Part shown: piece after piece, positions 39,086-52,774 of the stretch | How positions within the stretch are numbered: the first letter of the stretch is position 1 | Layout: each line of letters begins with the position of its first letter | Source of the DNA: Osedax frankpressi | Lineage: Eukaryota > Annelida > Polychaeta > Sabellida > Siboglinidae | NCBI GenBank assembly: GCA_964035775.1 | Contig: OZ038315.1 | Coordinates: 13,882,467-13,946,466, forward strand | Direction: 5' to 3' | Length of the DNA: 64,000 nt | Made by a program: the position numbers and the translations under genes | Notes under the pieces: model-generated | What the model was told of the DNA's origin: nothing | What the model saw: only the letters and a program-made list of their open reading frames with translations | Databases searched by the model: none

Positions 39086-40139
39086 CTGCACAAATATTGT
39101 ATAATTAATAAATAATATAATGATTTTATTTAATGTTCATAAATAATGGAATAAATTCATATGGTTAAATTTATAAAAAAATAAAAATAATCAGTTTAAT
39201 TATTGTAATAATAAAAATATGACAACAACATTTATAGAAATTATTTTTATTAATATTTTAAAATATGTAACAAATACAGTCTAATTTACCTATACATATT
39301 AATTACACACATGTTCTAATATTTCTTAACGAGAATAATAAATTATATATATTATTTGTGTATAATTACAAAATCTCCCAATTGACCAATGGTCAGTTTG
39401 TAATATTTATACCGACCAATTTGTAAAATGTTGTTCCAATATAAAAATTCGGAATTGAGGGCACAAAACATCTGCTATAAAAAGACACAGAAAACAATAG
39501 AAATGTGAATAATTAATCAACCAATTAGTCAAGCATGGGCGAAGGGTAATTTCCTATTATTTTAATTAGATCAATACATCCTATTATGAATTGATAGAAG
39601 GTTTATACAGAAATTCCACAACTAAAAATCTAAAAATAAGACTGAATAATTAAAATATCAGATTAATCAGAGACTCTATAGACAACCCGAGGGACTAGAT
39701 ATTATTAGTAATAGTGAAACTGCGGATATTACAAGGTAAATAAGATAAACAGGTTATACAGATAGTATATAAATTATCTATAGAAATTACTATGATAATT
39801 ATTAAAAGTAATCAATCACTACAGTTTTCTTTTTAATAATTCAATAATTAATAACTAATTTCATTTTAAAATTTTACAATAGTGCTAACTTATTTTTATG
39901 GATTTACAAAATATCAGAAATTATTAATGTATCATAAAATATACAAAATATTAAAAAAATAATTGATTAGTATTAAAAATATTTTGGAAAAAATACTAAT
40001 ATTTCATCGAATATTTAGTTTATTCTTTGAAAAATAATATTATAATATTGATATAGAAATGCAAGCACTGCATACAATATTATAGTTATGTAGTGCGTCA
40101 TATATCATACTATCGAGTAGATAATTAAAATAGATTTGT

Positions 40140-40740
40140 TTTCCGAAAGTTTTAAAATGGGTGACAGTTGATAAGGATGTACGTAAACTGACCAATGCCG
40201 GGAGGTCTAGCTAAATTGCCGCTAGCCCGGAGTTATTAATGACATACGGCAAAACACTTTAGTTTCGCAAGCGAATCTTGCGTGTAAAATGTACCTCGAG
40301 GTACATAATTGTTAAATGCAAAGAAATACATACAACACGAATAGGAATACATATAAATTTAAAGACTCTATACTGAGATTTATAAGTGTATTTAGGTGAT
40401 TTAAAGAATTAGAGAATAATGCGTAACATAGGTAAATAGATTAACCTTAGCCTACAACTAAGGTACATCGGATGTGGATGTGGATAGACTTACCACTTAC
40501 CATATATGGTATTATGCCTACGTACGTAGTTTGTGTACATTCGTGGCCGCTAAAAAGTGGTAAGCACACTTCACAGGGGATTAAACATTGACCGATTGGG
40601 GCGAGGAGTGTGACCGGTGGTCAAGTGGGTGAGCGATGTAATCCGTTTGTTGTGAAGTTCACGCCTATTTCAGGCAAACGCACGCTATCTGTGCCATGGG
40701 GCGTTGCGAACTGACTTATGATTTCTGAAATCACATTTTA
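40140..40740. other. GC-rich island, no convincing gene
   Basis: About 600 bases of higher GC in an AT-rich desert. It contains a two-part hairpin at 40198-40230 and, on the minus strand, a 34-codon frame after an acceptor-like TTTCAG near 40725 that ends in a TGA. It could be a promoter or enhancer, a structured RNA or a terminal exon; the sequence does not decide. Confidence 0.3.
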
Positions 40741-43700
40741 TACGGTAATTTAAGAACTTATTAATAACTAAGACCTTTATAATTATCCACACCACAAATA
40801 TATATAAATATATAGCTATTATATTAGTAATTAACTAATGATAGTTTAGCAATAAAAAGGTCTGGTTTTATTTAAAATATACTATTATATAAGAATAAAT
40901 AATGATTTAATATAGGTTGGACACAATAGCATTGTATTAAATAGCAATAAACAATAGCCGATCAGTGAATTATTTAAGTCTACCTGTATACTGGCTTTAA
41001 CACTGCAAATACATTATTAATACCATATCTCTTTATTAGCAAACAATGGAGTGCTAATTAGTAATGATCAAAGCAACTCAAGTCTGCAGACTTTAGGTAT
41101 TCTGTCTTAGCTACATCTAGATTGTAATCACAAATACTTAGGGAGTATGTATACTTCAGTAATCCACATTGTGTTTCGCCTATCATAAAATCTATTATCA
41201 ATATTATATATTGATAATTTAATGAAAAAATATAACATACCATATATGAATATTATAGTATTAATAATGGATAACAAAATATTCTAATACTTTTTACTGT
41301 CAACATATGCTACTTTTATATAATATAGCATATAACTAATAAATACTCAGCATAGATTTATTGATAATGAAAGAAAACAGATGATAAAGTATTCTAAATA
41401 AGAATCTTTTTTTAACTGCATTGAATCAATATCAGGTAATTCACTGAAATATAATAGCTCACTCTAGTAGACACACTCCATGACACACTTCAGGTGTATA
41501 ATGGTAATATAACAAAGTATAGGAATAATGTAAGATTTTCTTTATCAAATTTTCTAAGTAACATATCATTCTACAATTTCTATAAATATATAATTAATTT
41601 GTGTATATAATTTTATGAAACAATGACAAATAATGACAATAATACTTAGGAAAGTAAGTAAATATAAATATCACTTCTTCTAAACAGGTTTTTAGGAATA
41701 ATAAAATATTGTTACCATATCGTTAAATACAAAAAACTTTATATAATAAATTAATACTAATATAAATTAATATTTAAAAAAAAAAGTTACTTAATGATTA
41801 AATTGACTGACTGAAACTATATTATTAAACTTAGAAAATATTCAATATAATATTTTGTATTATAGCATAATTAAGTAGTTATTTAAATAATGTAAAGAAA
41901 TTATTTAGTACTTTTGTTAAAACTAGAACATCTTAATTAAAAATGACTAAGGTGATAAAGCTATATTTTAATAACTTCTCTACAAGTCCTGCTCTACAAA
42001 TCCGAATATAAGGTACTCGATTGAATACAATATAACATTAATAAATGAAAAATAAGTTAAGAACATGTATATGATTCATTAATAAGATGATACATATAGA
42101 TTGATGTAATCCAAAAACTAATACAGCTTAAATGCAAATTCAAATATCATTATTTTAGATATTTAACTACAAATAGAAAAATTATATTAACTTATTATTA
42201 AAGATTACTAAAAATTCCATGGGTGAAAATACAATTTAAAATTAATAAAAAAGTATTTCCAGTAACATTTACAATGTTTAAATATACATTACCTATTATC
42301 AAGTAATACTCATATTTATAGTATTATAATAAAATAATTAATCAATAACATCTTCTTGATAACTATTTATAAATAATTAATAATATCAACTTGATATATA
42401 CAGGTGATTTAAAAAGTGAATATTTAAAAACGGATAATATATAATTGGTATATTTTGGATATATCAATTCATAATTGTATAAAGATATTATATATATTAT
42501 CGCTTTATATAATAAGTTAAATTAAAATACAAAAATAAATGAAAAGTAAGGTAAATTTTAAACTTGACAGTTTAAAAAGAAGTTGAAATTTAAAAAGAAA
42601 TTTGATATTTTAATAACAATCGTTTGAATTTAAATAATTTCAAAAATATTTATAATCATATATTAGTATCAGTATTACTAACCCAATATTGATAATAATT
42701 TGCATAACTTATATTTTATTTATATACTATTGATGTAATTATTAACATAAAACATTCTAATTTATAAACACTCGCGCCTGAAGTTTAAACATATCGTTGA
42801 GATATTTTCCCATGAAACAATTTTGATACAAAGGGAAAACCAGTATTTTTATATTGCAAATTATTGTATTTAAGTTGTAATATATATATAAAATAGCATA
42901 ATGTATTCATAATATCAAAATAAAGCAAATATAGAATATATAATAACACATTTCTTATGTAAATATAATCTTATAAATAGTGAAAATATAGAATAATTTA
43001 TAATCTGACAATTAATACAATTTTAGTTAAAATAGTAATTATATTTTATTGATTTAAAGTTGTAAATATTTTTTATTTATCTTTTTAACTAGCATAAGTA
43101 TATAACAATAATTTGTAATAAATGTAACAATTTTTAATCAAATACAAAATAATATTATTTAGATGAAGTACTATATACAAATTGACTTACTTTTATTTAT
43201 TTATAAGCTGGTAATATATATACTTTTCATATATTCCAAGAATCTTGGATTTATCCATTGGACATTGTACAATGTAAATTATACATTTTACAATGTAAAT
43301 TATACACTTTACAATGTAAATACATTTAAATATATATTATAGTGGGCCAAATTCAAATTTGTTTATAAAATATTAATTAGTGTCCATATTGAGAGACCAA
43401 ATGTATTGATTAATTGTTTAATGTATAATATAAATAATAAATTAGTATTTTAGTAACAATTTGTTACTAACAAGTGATATTATTCATTCTGTCTTGGATA
43501 TAGGAATATTTAACAATGTTTAACCATTTATAATGATGATAAATAAGTTGAAACTGGAATAGAAACTAAGTTTTCTTAATGATAATCATGATTTATTAGT
43601 AATATATTAAACCACAGTTTCTAAGATATGGTATTTAATTACGTATGTTTTTTTGATGATATTTGTTGTTTTGCCTTGAACGAGTTTATTTATAAATAGT

Positions 43701-45829
43701 AATATGTTAGATAATTGTGTATTACATGAATAAGCTATTTTTTGTAATTAAAAATATGGTTATAACATTTAGTTAATCTTATGAGATCTTAGATGTCGAA
43801 TATAACATAGTAAGAAAGTCTTATTATATTAAAAAAAAATTTTTTTAAAGATTTCTCATGAATTAATTCAATTTACTTACAACTTAATGGTGGAAGGATA
43901 TACAATAGATATAGTGTATTTGTTTAAATTCACTTTCGTAACTAAAACTATAATATACGTTATATAATGATATACGTTACTATACTATAATAAATGTATA
44001 TCCTATAACAATTTCGCTGAGAATATTTGATTTAGTCATATATACTCAATTCTATGTGGATATGTTCTATACATATATTATTTACAATTTTTAAATAAGT
44101 AAATCACGAGTGTTGAATTTAGCCTAGGTATTTAGGGTATTAAGCCTAATCCCTAGTATACATTCATCCTTACTATACTAAACTTGCCTTTCTTTATGAG
44201 GAAAGTTATTAATTAATCACATATATAGTTTGTTTATATTTTTTCTTAAAGCTACATATTTTTAAGGCTACACATTTTTTCTTTATATTCTTATTTATTC
44301 TTTTTATTATATATATATATATTATTTATTTTAAACTTCTTTGTGCATTATGTATTTTAATAATTGGCTCCTTTATGTAAATCTATAACGTATTTTGGAT
44401 TAGGGTTAATCCGTAATCAAAAGTTATGGGTTAAATGCATATGAATTAATAATGCTAATAGCACTATACAATATTCTTGGTTATATTTATTTTATAAATG
44501 AATTGTATATTTTAATATTTTACAAATGTTGCAAATTTTGTGATTTTGGATTTTTTAAAATGTTTTACTTACTTTATTTGTATTTACATGTTAATTATTT
44601 AAATTTTATGTTTTTTTATTATTTATTAGCTTTTTTATATTTTATTTATTATGCTTAACTTTCTCTATATGCATATACATTACACATGTAGACATATACA
44701 CGAGTTTTCCGTAGTTCTAAACGCTAATTAACTTTAGATTATAATTATAATTTTATATAATTATAATTAAATTTAGATTATAATTAAGATTATAGTATTG
44801 TATATGGTTATAAAATAATGATTTATTATTTAAAATTGTGCAGATTTTAGTTATATAAACCGGTTTATTCAATTATTTTTCTTATGATGAATTATTATTA
44901 GCAATCGATATGTTCTTTTTGATTGGATATTATTATTAAAACGCATACATTTATATTTACTTATCATAATTTTTAGTTCATTTTTTATGATGGATAATAT
45001 AACTCATTATTTGAGTTGTATAAAGCTTACATATTAGTTATTTATAAACATAAACAATTATGTTTATCCATTATGTTATTTACAGAGGTTTATTTTTAAC
45101 ATATTAGGGTAATCAAACATGGGCAAAAAAGGGCAGAAATATTTTCAAAATTTACTTAATAATATTATTTATATATTTATAATAATTATAATAAAATTAT
45201 AATATATAGTTATTATAACTACATGCTTATGAATTATCTTGATTGAATATGATATAAATATGTATGTTTATATATAACAATGTGTAATTTTGAGAACAAA
45301 TAAATTGAATAGTAAATTAGATATATAATGTAAATTAAATATGTTTAATCATAAAATATTATATTTTATATAATATATATAATAATTGTATATGATATAC
45401 TTTACTATAGAATATAAATATGACTATATAAACGTCGTTTTCATTTACGATTTTGTTATTATAAATTCATTAATAAAGTCTTCACCATCAATTATGCATA
45501 CAATTTCATTATTAATAAATTATTGAGTCTATCATTGCTCGTTTTATATCTGAGCCGAGTTTTTAATCCTCCATTGAGCTCTCGCGAGATACTGATTTCA
45601 CTGGCTTACTTATCAACAGTTTCAATTACATTACCAAATTGGAAATTGTTCTCGGTAACAACACCTGTAACTGTATTTTTTACATGGTACATTGATTGGT
45701 GTTGCGTATTTATTTAAAATAAATGTTCCCCTAATTAGATCTGATTCAATTTAATTTAGATTGAATTCTTATATTTTATTGTCTAAAAGCAAGGTAACTT
45801 ATATAATATTTAATAATAAGTATATTCTA

Positions 45830-45832
<3 letters not shown>

Positions 45833-45878
<46 letters not shown>
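45833..45878. repeat. (TA)n microsatellite
   Basis: Uninterrupted TA run in the gene-poor region. Confidence 0.9.
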
Positions 45879-45881
<3 letters not shown>

Positions 45882-46198
45882 TATAATATAGTAGCAATTA
45901 TAAACATGTATACAAGTAATACATATATAATTATTATATATAATTGTATATATACTACGCAGGTTCAATTTTTATACTATATATTATATGATAGTATAGG
46001 TTATATACTCGTTATATACATATACACTTTATAATATTATCCAAGATAATTAATGTACATTATATAACTCCAATATTTAGAAATACATAAATACGATATA
46101 GAAAGGAGATATATCATATTTATTTAAATCATTTCATTTGAAAGAAGTAAACTATATGCATTTTAATTACATCCATATATGTAGACAATTTATAATAA

Positions 46199-46420
<222 letters not shown>

Positions 46421-47989
46421 TGATAAATTATGAGTTTTTGAATAATGATATAATACATTTTTATAATGTATTTTTAATATAAGACTTCTTAATATTACTG
46501 AGTATTTTTGAAACACGCTTTTCCGATACATAAATCCTTTAAAATTATTTAATTTATATTTGAAGGTTTTTGAATAATATTAATATTAATCTATAATATA
46601 AAGCTGAACATAGAATTTCGATAACAAATATATATAAAAGAGTTAACAAAATAATTTGAACAGTTACACAGTTTGTTTATATATATTCTAAATTACTTTT
46701 AATATAATATTATACTGCTAATTTTACTTTTGATATATATAACACTATTTTAAAGGACACATTTGAATACTATTAATATCATAACGATATTGGTACCTCG
46801 AACATCATTCCGTTATTGATAATGATACGGTACCAAATATCAACCTAATTATTACTAATAGGATCATTTATATATCCCCGCATTTTTAAACAAAAGTTGA
46901 TGGTATGGCACTCACCCGTTATTGTAAAATCTATAATAAGTTAGTACTACTACAGTTAGTAGTACTAATAAGTCAGTACTACTACGTAGTATGTGTATAT
47001 ATTATGTTTTGAGTAGGTTATTTATTATGGTAATTAGGTTTGCGATCAAGTTGACTGGTCTATACATACATGCCTACCCCCTATGGGGTGTGCATGCATG
47101 TATAGGGCTTACGTATGGACCCTACGACGTAGGGCCTACGTCTAAACACATATAGATATATAGATTGTAGACTTATAAGCTATCGGTACCAGTGTTTTGT
47201 AGATAGTTTGAGGTCATTCACGAAGGAGTGCAATCGATATGTTTGCGTATCATATAGTGGTTTAGTTATAAGCAATCGGTTTTATAGGAAGACGTTAAGT
47301 TATATGGAGATGGCTTTGTTTCAGTGAATAATAACTTTACTGAACGTGGCAATTAGGTCACATAAGTATAGTAAAGATAAGTATACGTATAGGTTTAAGT
47401 TTAAGAGTATCGTAAATGTTCGTTATTGTTTTTCCAATTTTTGAGTAGTTTTTGAAGTTTAGGTCACTTATTATTTTAGATTTTATCAAATAAATTGTTT
47501 AATTCTGTATATATGCATTATGTGGCAAGAAAATTCACATATGGAATGTCAGTAGGTATCAAATGGTTATTATATTTTAGTTTCCAGCCAATTTGTCTAG
47601 TCATTAAGGCAAATACGACATCGGTAGATACAAATCTAACCATGGCAATAATATATGGTAGATATATAACGAGTCATTTGGTAATAATGAGGTTATAACC
47701 TTTAGTACTAAATTTATCCAAATATTTCGATTCTGCTGATTATTACATTTTAACCAGAACTATTAAACCATTATGGTATCCGAGGTCAAAGTATAGATAC
47801 GTTATCATTATAATTAAATTATATATATGAATTATATAAATATACACAATATAAATTAGGATATACGGATATCGAAATTCATAGTACCACTACCATATCG
47901 GATATTGTCTTTATAGCAATACCCTGATTAGGGTATCAAAGAAATTCAATTAATTGTATCCTAATTCAAGCGTGGATATGTACATTAAC

Positions 47990-48344
47990 GGGGATAGGGA
48001 GAGGGAGGGTAGAGGGAGAGGGAGAGGTAGAGGGAAAGGGAGAGGGAGAGGGAGAGGGAGAGGGAGAGGGAGAGGGAGAGGGAGAGGGAGAGGGAGAGGG
48101 AGAGGGAGAGGGAGAGGGAGAGGGAGAGGGAGAGGGAGAGGGAGAGGGAGAGGGAGAGGGAGAGGGAGAGGGAGAGGGAGAGGGAGAGGGAGAGGGAGAG
48201 GGAGAGGGAGAGGGAGAGGGAGAGGGAGAGGGAGAGGGAGAGGGAGAGGGAGAGGGAGAGGGAGAGGGAGAGGGAGAGGGAGAGGGAGAGGGAGAGGGAG
48301 AGGGAGAGGGAGAGGGAGAGGGAGAGGGAGAGGGAGAGGGAGAG
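47990..48344. repeat. (GGGAGA)n purine tract, about 350 bp
   Basis: About 58 copies of the hexamer gggaga, all purine on the plus strand and nearly perfect after the first 50 bases. It is followed at once by a TA microsatellite (48345-48410). It reads as Gly-Arg or Ser-Pro repeats in different frames, but there is no sign of a gene. Confidence 0.97.
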
Positions 48345-48360
48345 TATATATATATATTTA

Positions 48361-48410
<50 letters not shown>

Positions 48411-49431
48411 AATACTAATATAATGATATATGTTGGATGAATAAATGATACATTTAAAATGATATATTTATTACAAGAACATATTTTCAATTTATTCTTA
48501 TTATAGTTTAAATTATAGTAATTTATTTATTGCTTTTCCTATTACTTTTTATTATTGTATATATAATAGAAAACTTCAGTTTGTATTTATAATTAATATA
48601 TAATACCATATATAAATACTTATAATTGAAAACATACTTTATAATTTCTAAGGGTTAAATTAAACATATACATTAAGATAAATCTACTATATTTATTATT
48701 GGATGGATGACATTCAATTTTATAAATTAAAATATTATTGATACTATAATTATTAATAATTAGATCAATATTATTGCTATAATTTCCGAATTTAATATTA
48801 GGATGTATATATACGGAATTATACTTTCGGATATATAAATTATAAACGTATTTTATCGTAATATATGTTTGTAATATTGATATATTTACTATTATTTAGT
48901 GATACGTATATATATATAACATATACATATATACAATATAACGCATACTTTATGTTTATCGTTAACTAATATTAATGAATATGTATTCTATAGTTTACAC
49001 ACTGCATATAACATTACTCATATAAATTTGTATTTTCAAACCTATTATAGATTAAGGTATACCTTAAAAAAGTGACGGTGTACCATAAAATTGAATCGAT
49101 GCGTACCCTAATTGATTTTTTAATACTCAACCACTTTTTAGAGTACAATTATAAGATAGTAACATATAGTAAAATCAAACGTTATGCCTTCTGTAATGGT
49201 TTTGGCAGAAACCCAATTTTGTACGGTGTACGTGGAGATTATATCTACTATAGCATATTGTATATAAGAATATATTCTTATAAATTATTGTATTTCCTCA
49301 TATAATAATATAAATATTTGGTACATATCTTGTATATATGCTCTACTCATTTACTACAATACATTATATGTATACAAAAACAAGTACAAGTAATTTCATT
49401 TTTTTGGATATTATTGATTTAATAAATATAT

Positions 49432-49495
49432 AATATATATATATATATATATGTATATATGTGTGTATATATATATGTGTATGTATATACTTAAT
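49432..49495. repeat. TA/TG-rich microsatellite
   Basis: TA run with interspersed TG units, just outside the presumed 3' end of the PHD/SAM gene. Confidence 0.8.
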
Positions 49496-50639
49496 ATAAT
49501 GAATACCAACGATATTATTATGTATATGGAAATCAACTCGATTATTTAATATTATTTATATTCTTAAATAGAATTTAACTGTTTATAATTTATATAAAAA
49601 AGATATCCCCTATTTACATGCCACTAATGTATTACAGTACTATATAGTAGAGTGAAGTTACACGTCAAGATTTATTAATCGCATTCGCGGATATGTCGGT
49701 TACTTACACGAGTGAAGAAATCGCAAACGCTAAACGCGAAAATACGTACGGCGCGACGTGAAGAGCCTCGCGACGCTCTAGGATTGAAACTACTCCGTCG
49801 TCGTCGGGGGGGACCAAGCTGCACTAACTGCCGTTATAGCGAGCGTACGGCGGATAGCGTACGCTACGCGCTCGCTAACCGCATCGCGTTCGCGCCGACG
49901 AATTGTTAAATCGATCAATCGCCGAGAAAAAGGAATATGATGAGCGTATAAAAAAAAAACGGCTGGCGAATGGAATCGGACCAGAGAACAATACGTCGAA
50001 ATCGGAGAATACTTATAGAGAAAATATGCCGGCTCGCAAAATGTAATCGGTAGCTACGAAGGTGTGAATGGACGCGGTGAGTGAGTACATAACGAGGTCA
50101 ATTTACGGAAACATCATATATACATACGGCACAACAATGGCTTAGGGGAGCAGATGTGGAAAACGGGGATGGGGAGGAAGCGATTACGATACGCAATTAA
50201 CGGTCGGCCGAGAAATATACGAATAATGCGGGTAATGGAAAATCGTGAAAACGGGAGAGCACTGAAATGGAGAGATCTTAAACGGTAATTACGTTAATAA
50301 CAAACGAACACATGTTGGCAAGGCATTTAAGCCTTGGCGTTCAGGTGGCTGATACATGTTGGTATGCTGTGGCTGCCTTTACTACAGTAATAGTGATAAG
50401 ATTACCATAAAACAATAATGTAGTGGTCACGTATATCGGATGGGAAATATATGGGTCAAGAGATAAAGGCTCGCAAAGTAATGCAGTCTAGAAAGAGTCG
50501 CTAAAGGGGCTGGGAATGTGAAACCATCTCGGATATCGGATTATTCCCATAGCAAATCGTATCGGGAGCAAGATTGGGAAGCCAATGAATTAGAGTGAGA
50601 TAGAGGAGAAATTCAAAATAACAGAGATAACGATGGTGC

Positions 50640-51105
50640 CTGGTATTTTGTGTTGTGTGTGTGTGTGTGGGTGAATGTGTGTGTTGTGTGTGTGTGGGTG
50701 AATGTGTGTGGGTGAATGTGTGTGTTGTGTGTGTGTGTTGTGTGTGTGTGGGTGAATATGCGTGTATCTGTGTGCGTTTCTGAGTTTGAATGTGTGTGTT
50801 TGTGAGCTGTGCGTATGTGAAATGTATGTGTATCAGGTGTATGCGTGTGAGGTGTATATTGTGTATTTCAGGTGTGTCTGTGAGGGTGTATATGTATGTA
50901 TGTATGTATGTATGTGTGTGTGTGGGGTGTATGTGTATGAAGTGTATCTGTGTGTGTTTCTGAGTTTGAATGTGTGTATTTGTGAGAGGTGTGTTTGTGA
51001 AATGTATGTGTATCAGGTGTATGTGTAGGATAGGTATTTCAGGTGTGTTTGTGTATATATCTGAGACATGTGTGTTTATGAGATGCATGTGTGTATATGT
51101 GTAAG

Positions 51106-51140
<35 letters not shown>

Positions 51141-51150
51141 TATGCGTGTG
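50640..51150. repeat. TG-rich degenerate simple repeat in the 3' UTR
   Basis: Irregular tgtgtg and tgtatg words with interspersed gtgaat and gtgtatc; the transcript would be CA-rich. It produces only spurious open frames. Confidence 0.85.
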
Positions 51151-51199
51151 AAGTGTGTTATCATATGGTGAAGGAAAGATCATAAAGTGTAATTGAACA

Positions 51200-51237
51200 C
51201 TCAACTCCTTTGTTACAAAAGTAACAAAGGAGTTGAG
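51200..51237. other. Perfect 17-bp inverted repeat with a 4-base loop
   Basis: Left arm ctcaactcctttgttac (51200-51216), loop aaaa, and an exactly complementary right arm at 51221-51237. It lies in the presumed 3' UTR of the PHD/SAM gene, where it would fold as a stable RNA hairpin. Confidence 0.9.
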
Positions 51238-51654
51238 TAGAATCATTTTTATAGATAAATATAGTGGTAGTAGGTCACAAGCTCGACACCCATGAATCAA
51301 TGGAGGTTCCCGGTGCTCACAGTAGGATTATACGGGATATTAATGCGATATAGGCGAGATGGGTAACAATTACTTATAGATGCAGGCTATAAAGGTAGGT
51401 TTGAAGAGTTTAAAGTACATTTTTACAGGTCATATTAGGTCACGGGGGTCATAATAGGTAACAGAGGTTATAATAGGTAACAGTAGGTCATCGTAGGTGA
51501 ACGGGACTCGCTAAATTGACGCGAATCGGGGATAATGAAGGAGTGGATAATACCGTTTAGAATAACCGCCTACTTCAAGACATTTCGTAGCGGATCTCGA
51601 GGTCGAAGAAGTAGTAATGCGAGTAGATCACGAGGGACTATAGGACGGCGAAGT

Positions 51655-51780
51655 ACCGAAACATTTAAGTACCGAAACGTTTAAGTACCGGGACGTTTAA
51701 GTACCGAAACGTTTAAGTACCGGGACGTTTAAGTACCGGGACGTTTAAGTACCGGGACGTTTAAGTACCGGGACGTTTAA
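51655..51780. repeat. 16-bp direct repeat at the end of the PHD/SAM coding region
   Basis: About eight copies of gtaccgggacgtttaa (some with gaaac for gggac). The last copy reaches the stop codon of the PHD/SAM gene, so the repeat forms the very start of its 3' UTR. Confidence 0.93.
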
Positions 51781-52742
51781 CTGGATATCGGCGACGAGGG
51801 CGACGACGGGGTGTACAGGCAGTCGCGGAGGGCTACCCTCTGTAGGCATTCGATATGGTAGTAGATCTTAAGGGCGGGTCCCAGGCGTAGGGGCAACGAA
51901 TTCAGTACGTCCTTTCTTTTCATCAGCAGCAACGACGGTCCGTCGATCTCCTGTAAGAGAACGTAGAGGGCGTCACCGGACGGAACGTTGGTAAGTAGGA
52001 CGAGGATGTGACGCTCGACGCATACCGTAAATAATAATTGGAATAAATGGAAAAGCTAACTTCGGTTTTAAAGTCAGGCGTAAATAGTTATTGTGTAAAG
52101 ATATAGTTTATGAAATTCTTTTTTGAAATTCCATTCAATTATAATTATATACTACGACTATAATTATCTATGAAAGAAATTGAAATTCAATATTTAATAA
52201 CGTGGTAAAGAATTTTGCTGAAATGGAATTGCATATTAAAAAATCTTCACGTAAACAATTATTAAATTTTCATTTAGTTCATGAATCGCGAAATATTTAT
52301 AACAATGTATTCTAATGGACTTCACATATTTACTATCAACTAAAGACAATGCTTACCTGTTTTTTAAACTCAAGCGCTTGCTCTTCAAATCCTTTATCGG
52401 CCAAGTAGCTGTGTACGTCTTCCACCTGCCAACTCGTCGCATTAGGAATTTTCTCCTTGTTCACAAACGGATAACGACTGAAAAAATAGAATTGGTAGGA
52501 AACATTTTATAATTCATATATAATTTTATTTTAAATGAATATATTAATAATATATTTAATAATCGGTATTTTAATATTATTTTCAAATAATAAATGATAT
52601 TTCATAAATATTATATTTAGAATTTCAAATAAGAAATAGAAAACAATATTCTAATTTTTACATTTACTTTCATAGAAATTATTGATGGATATTTAAAAAT
52701 ACTTTTTAACTATTTATAACATTAGACATATTGTTCATAGGC

Positions 52743-52774
<32 letters not shown>

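Larger units (their letters stand above)
49671..51776 (-). other. Long GC-rich 3' UTR of the PHD/SAM gene, with AATAAA
   Basis: From the stop codon (51779-51777) the higher GC and CpG content runs without an exon signal to about 49690 and then falls sharply to background. A minus-strand AATAAA (plus TTTATT, 49671-49676) lies at that boundary. The simplest reading is a 2.1-kb 3' UTR. It contains a 16-bp direct repeat, a TG-rich stretch (about 50640-51150) and a perfect 17-bp hairpin. A separate divergent promoter near 49700-50200 is an alternative for the CpG-rich far end. Confidence 0.5.

Noticed and set aside
45630-45700. Minus-strand exon candidate reading TGVVTENNFQFGNVIETVD before a GTAAGC donor
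   Set aside because: Short, with no family match and no partner exons nearby; an opposing 64-codon plus frame is equally open.
47954-48490. Gly-Arg and Ser-Pro repeat frames
   Set aside because: Both are readings of (GGGAGA)n on the two strands.
49712-49909. 65-codon Arg-rich plus frame
   Set aside because: Lies in the CpG-rich far end of the presumed 3' UTR; no domain, no splice context, and the frame is expected from the composition.
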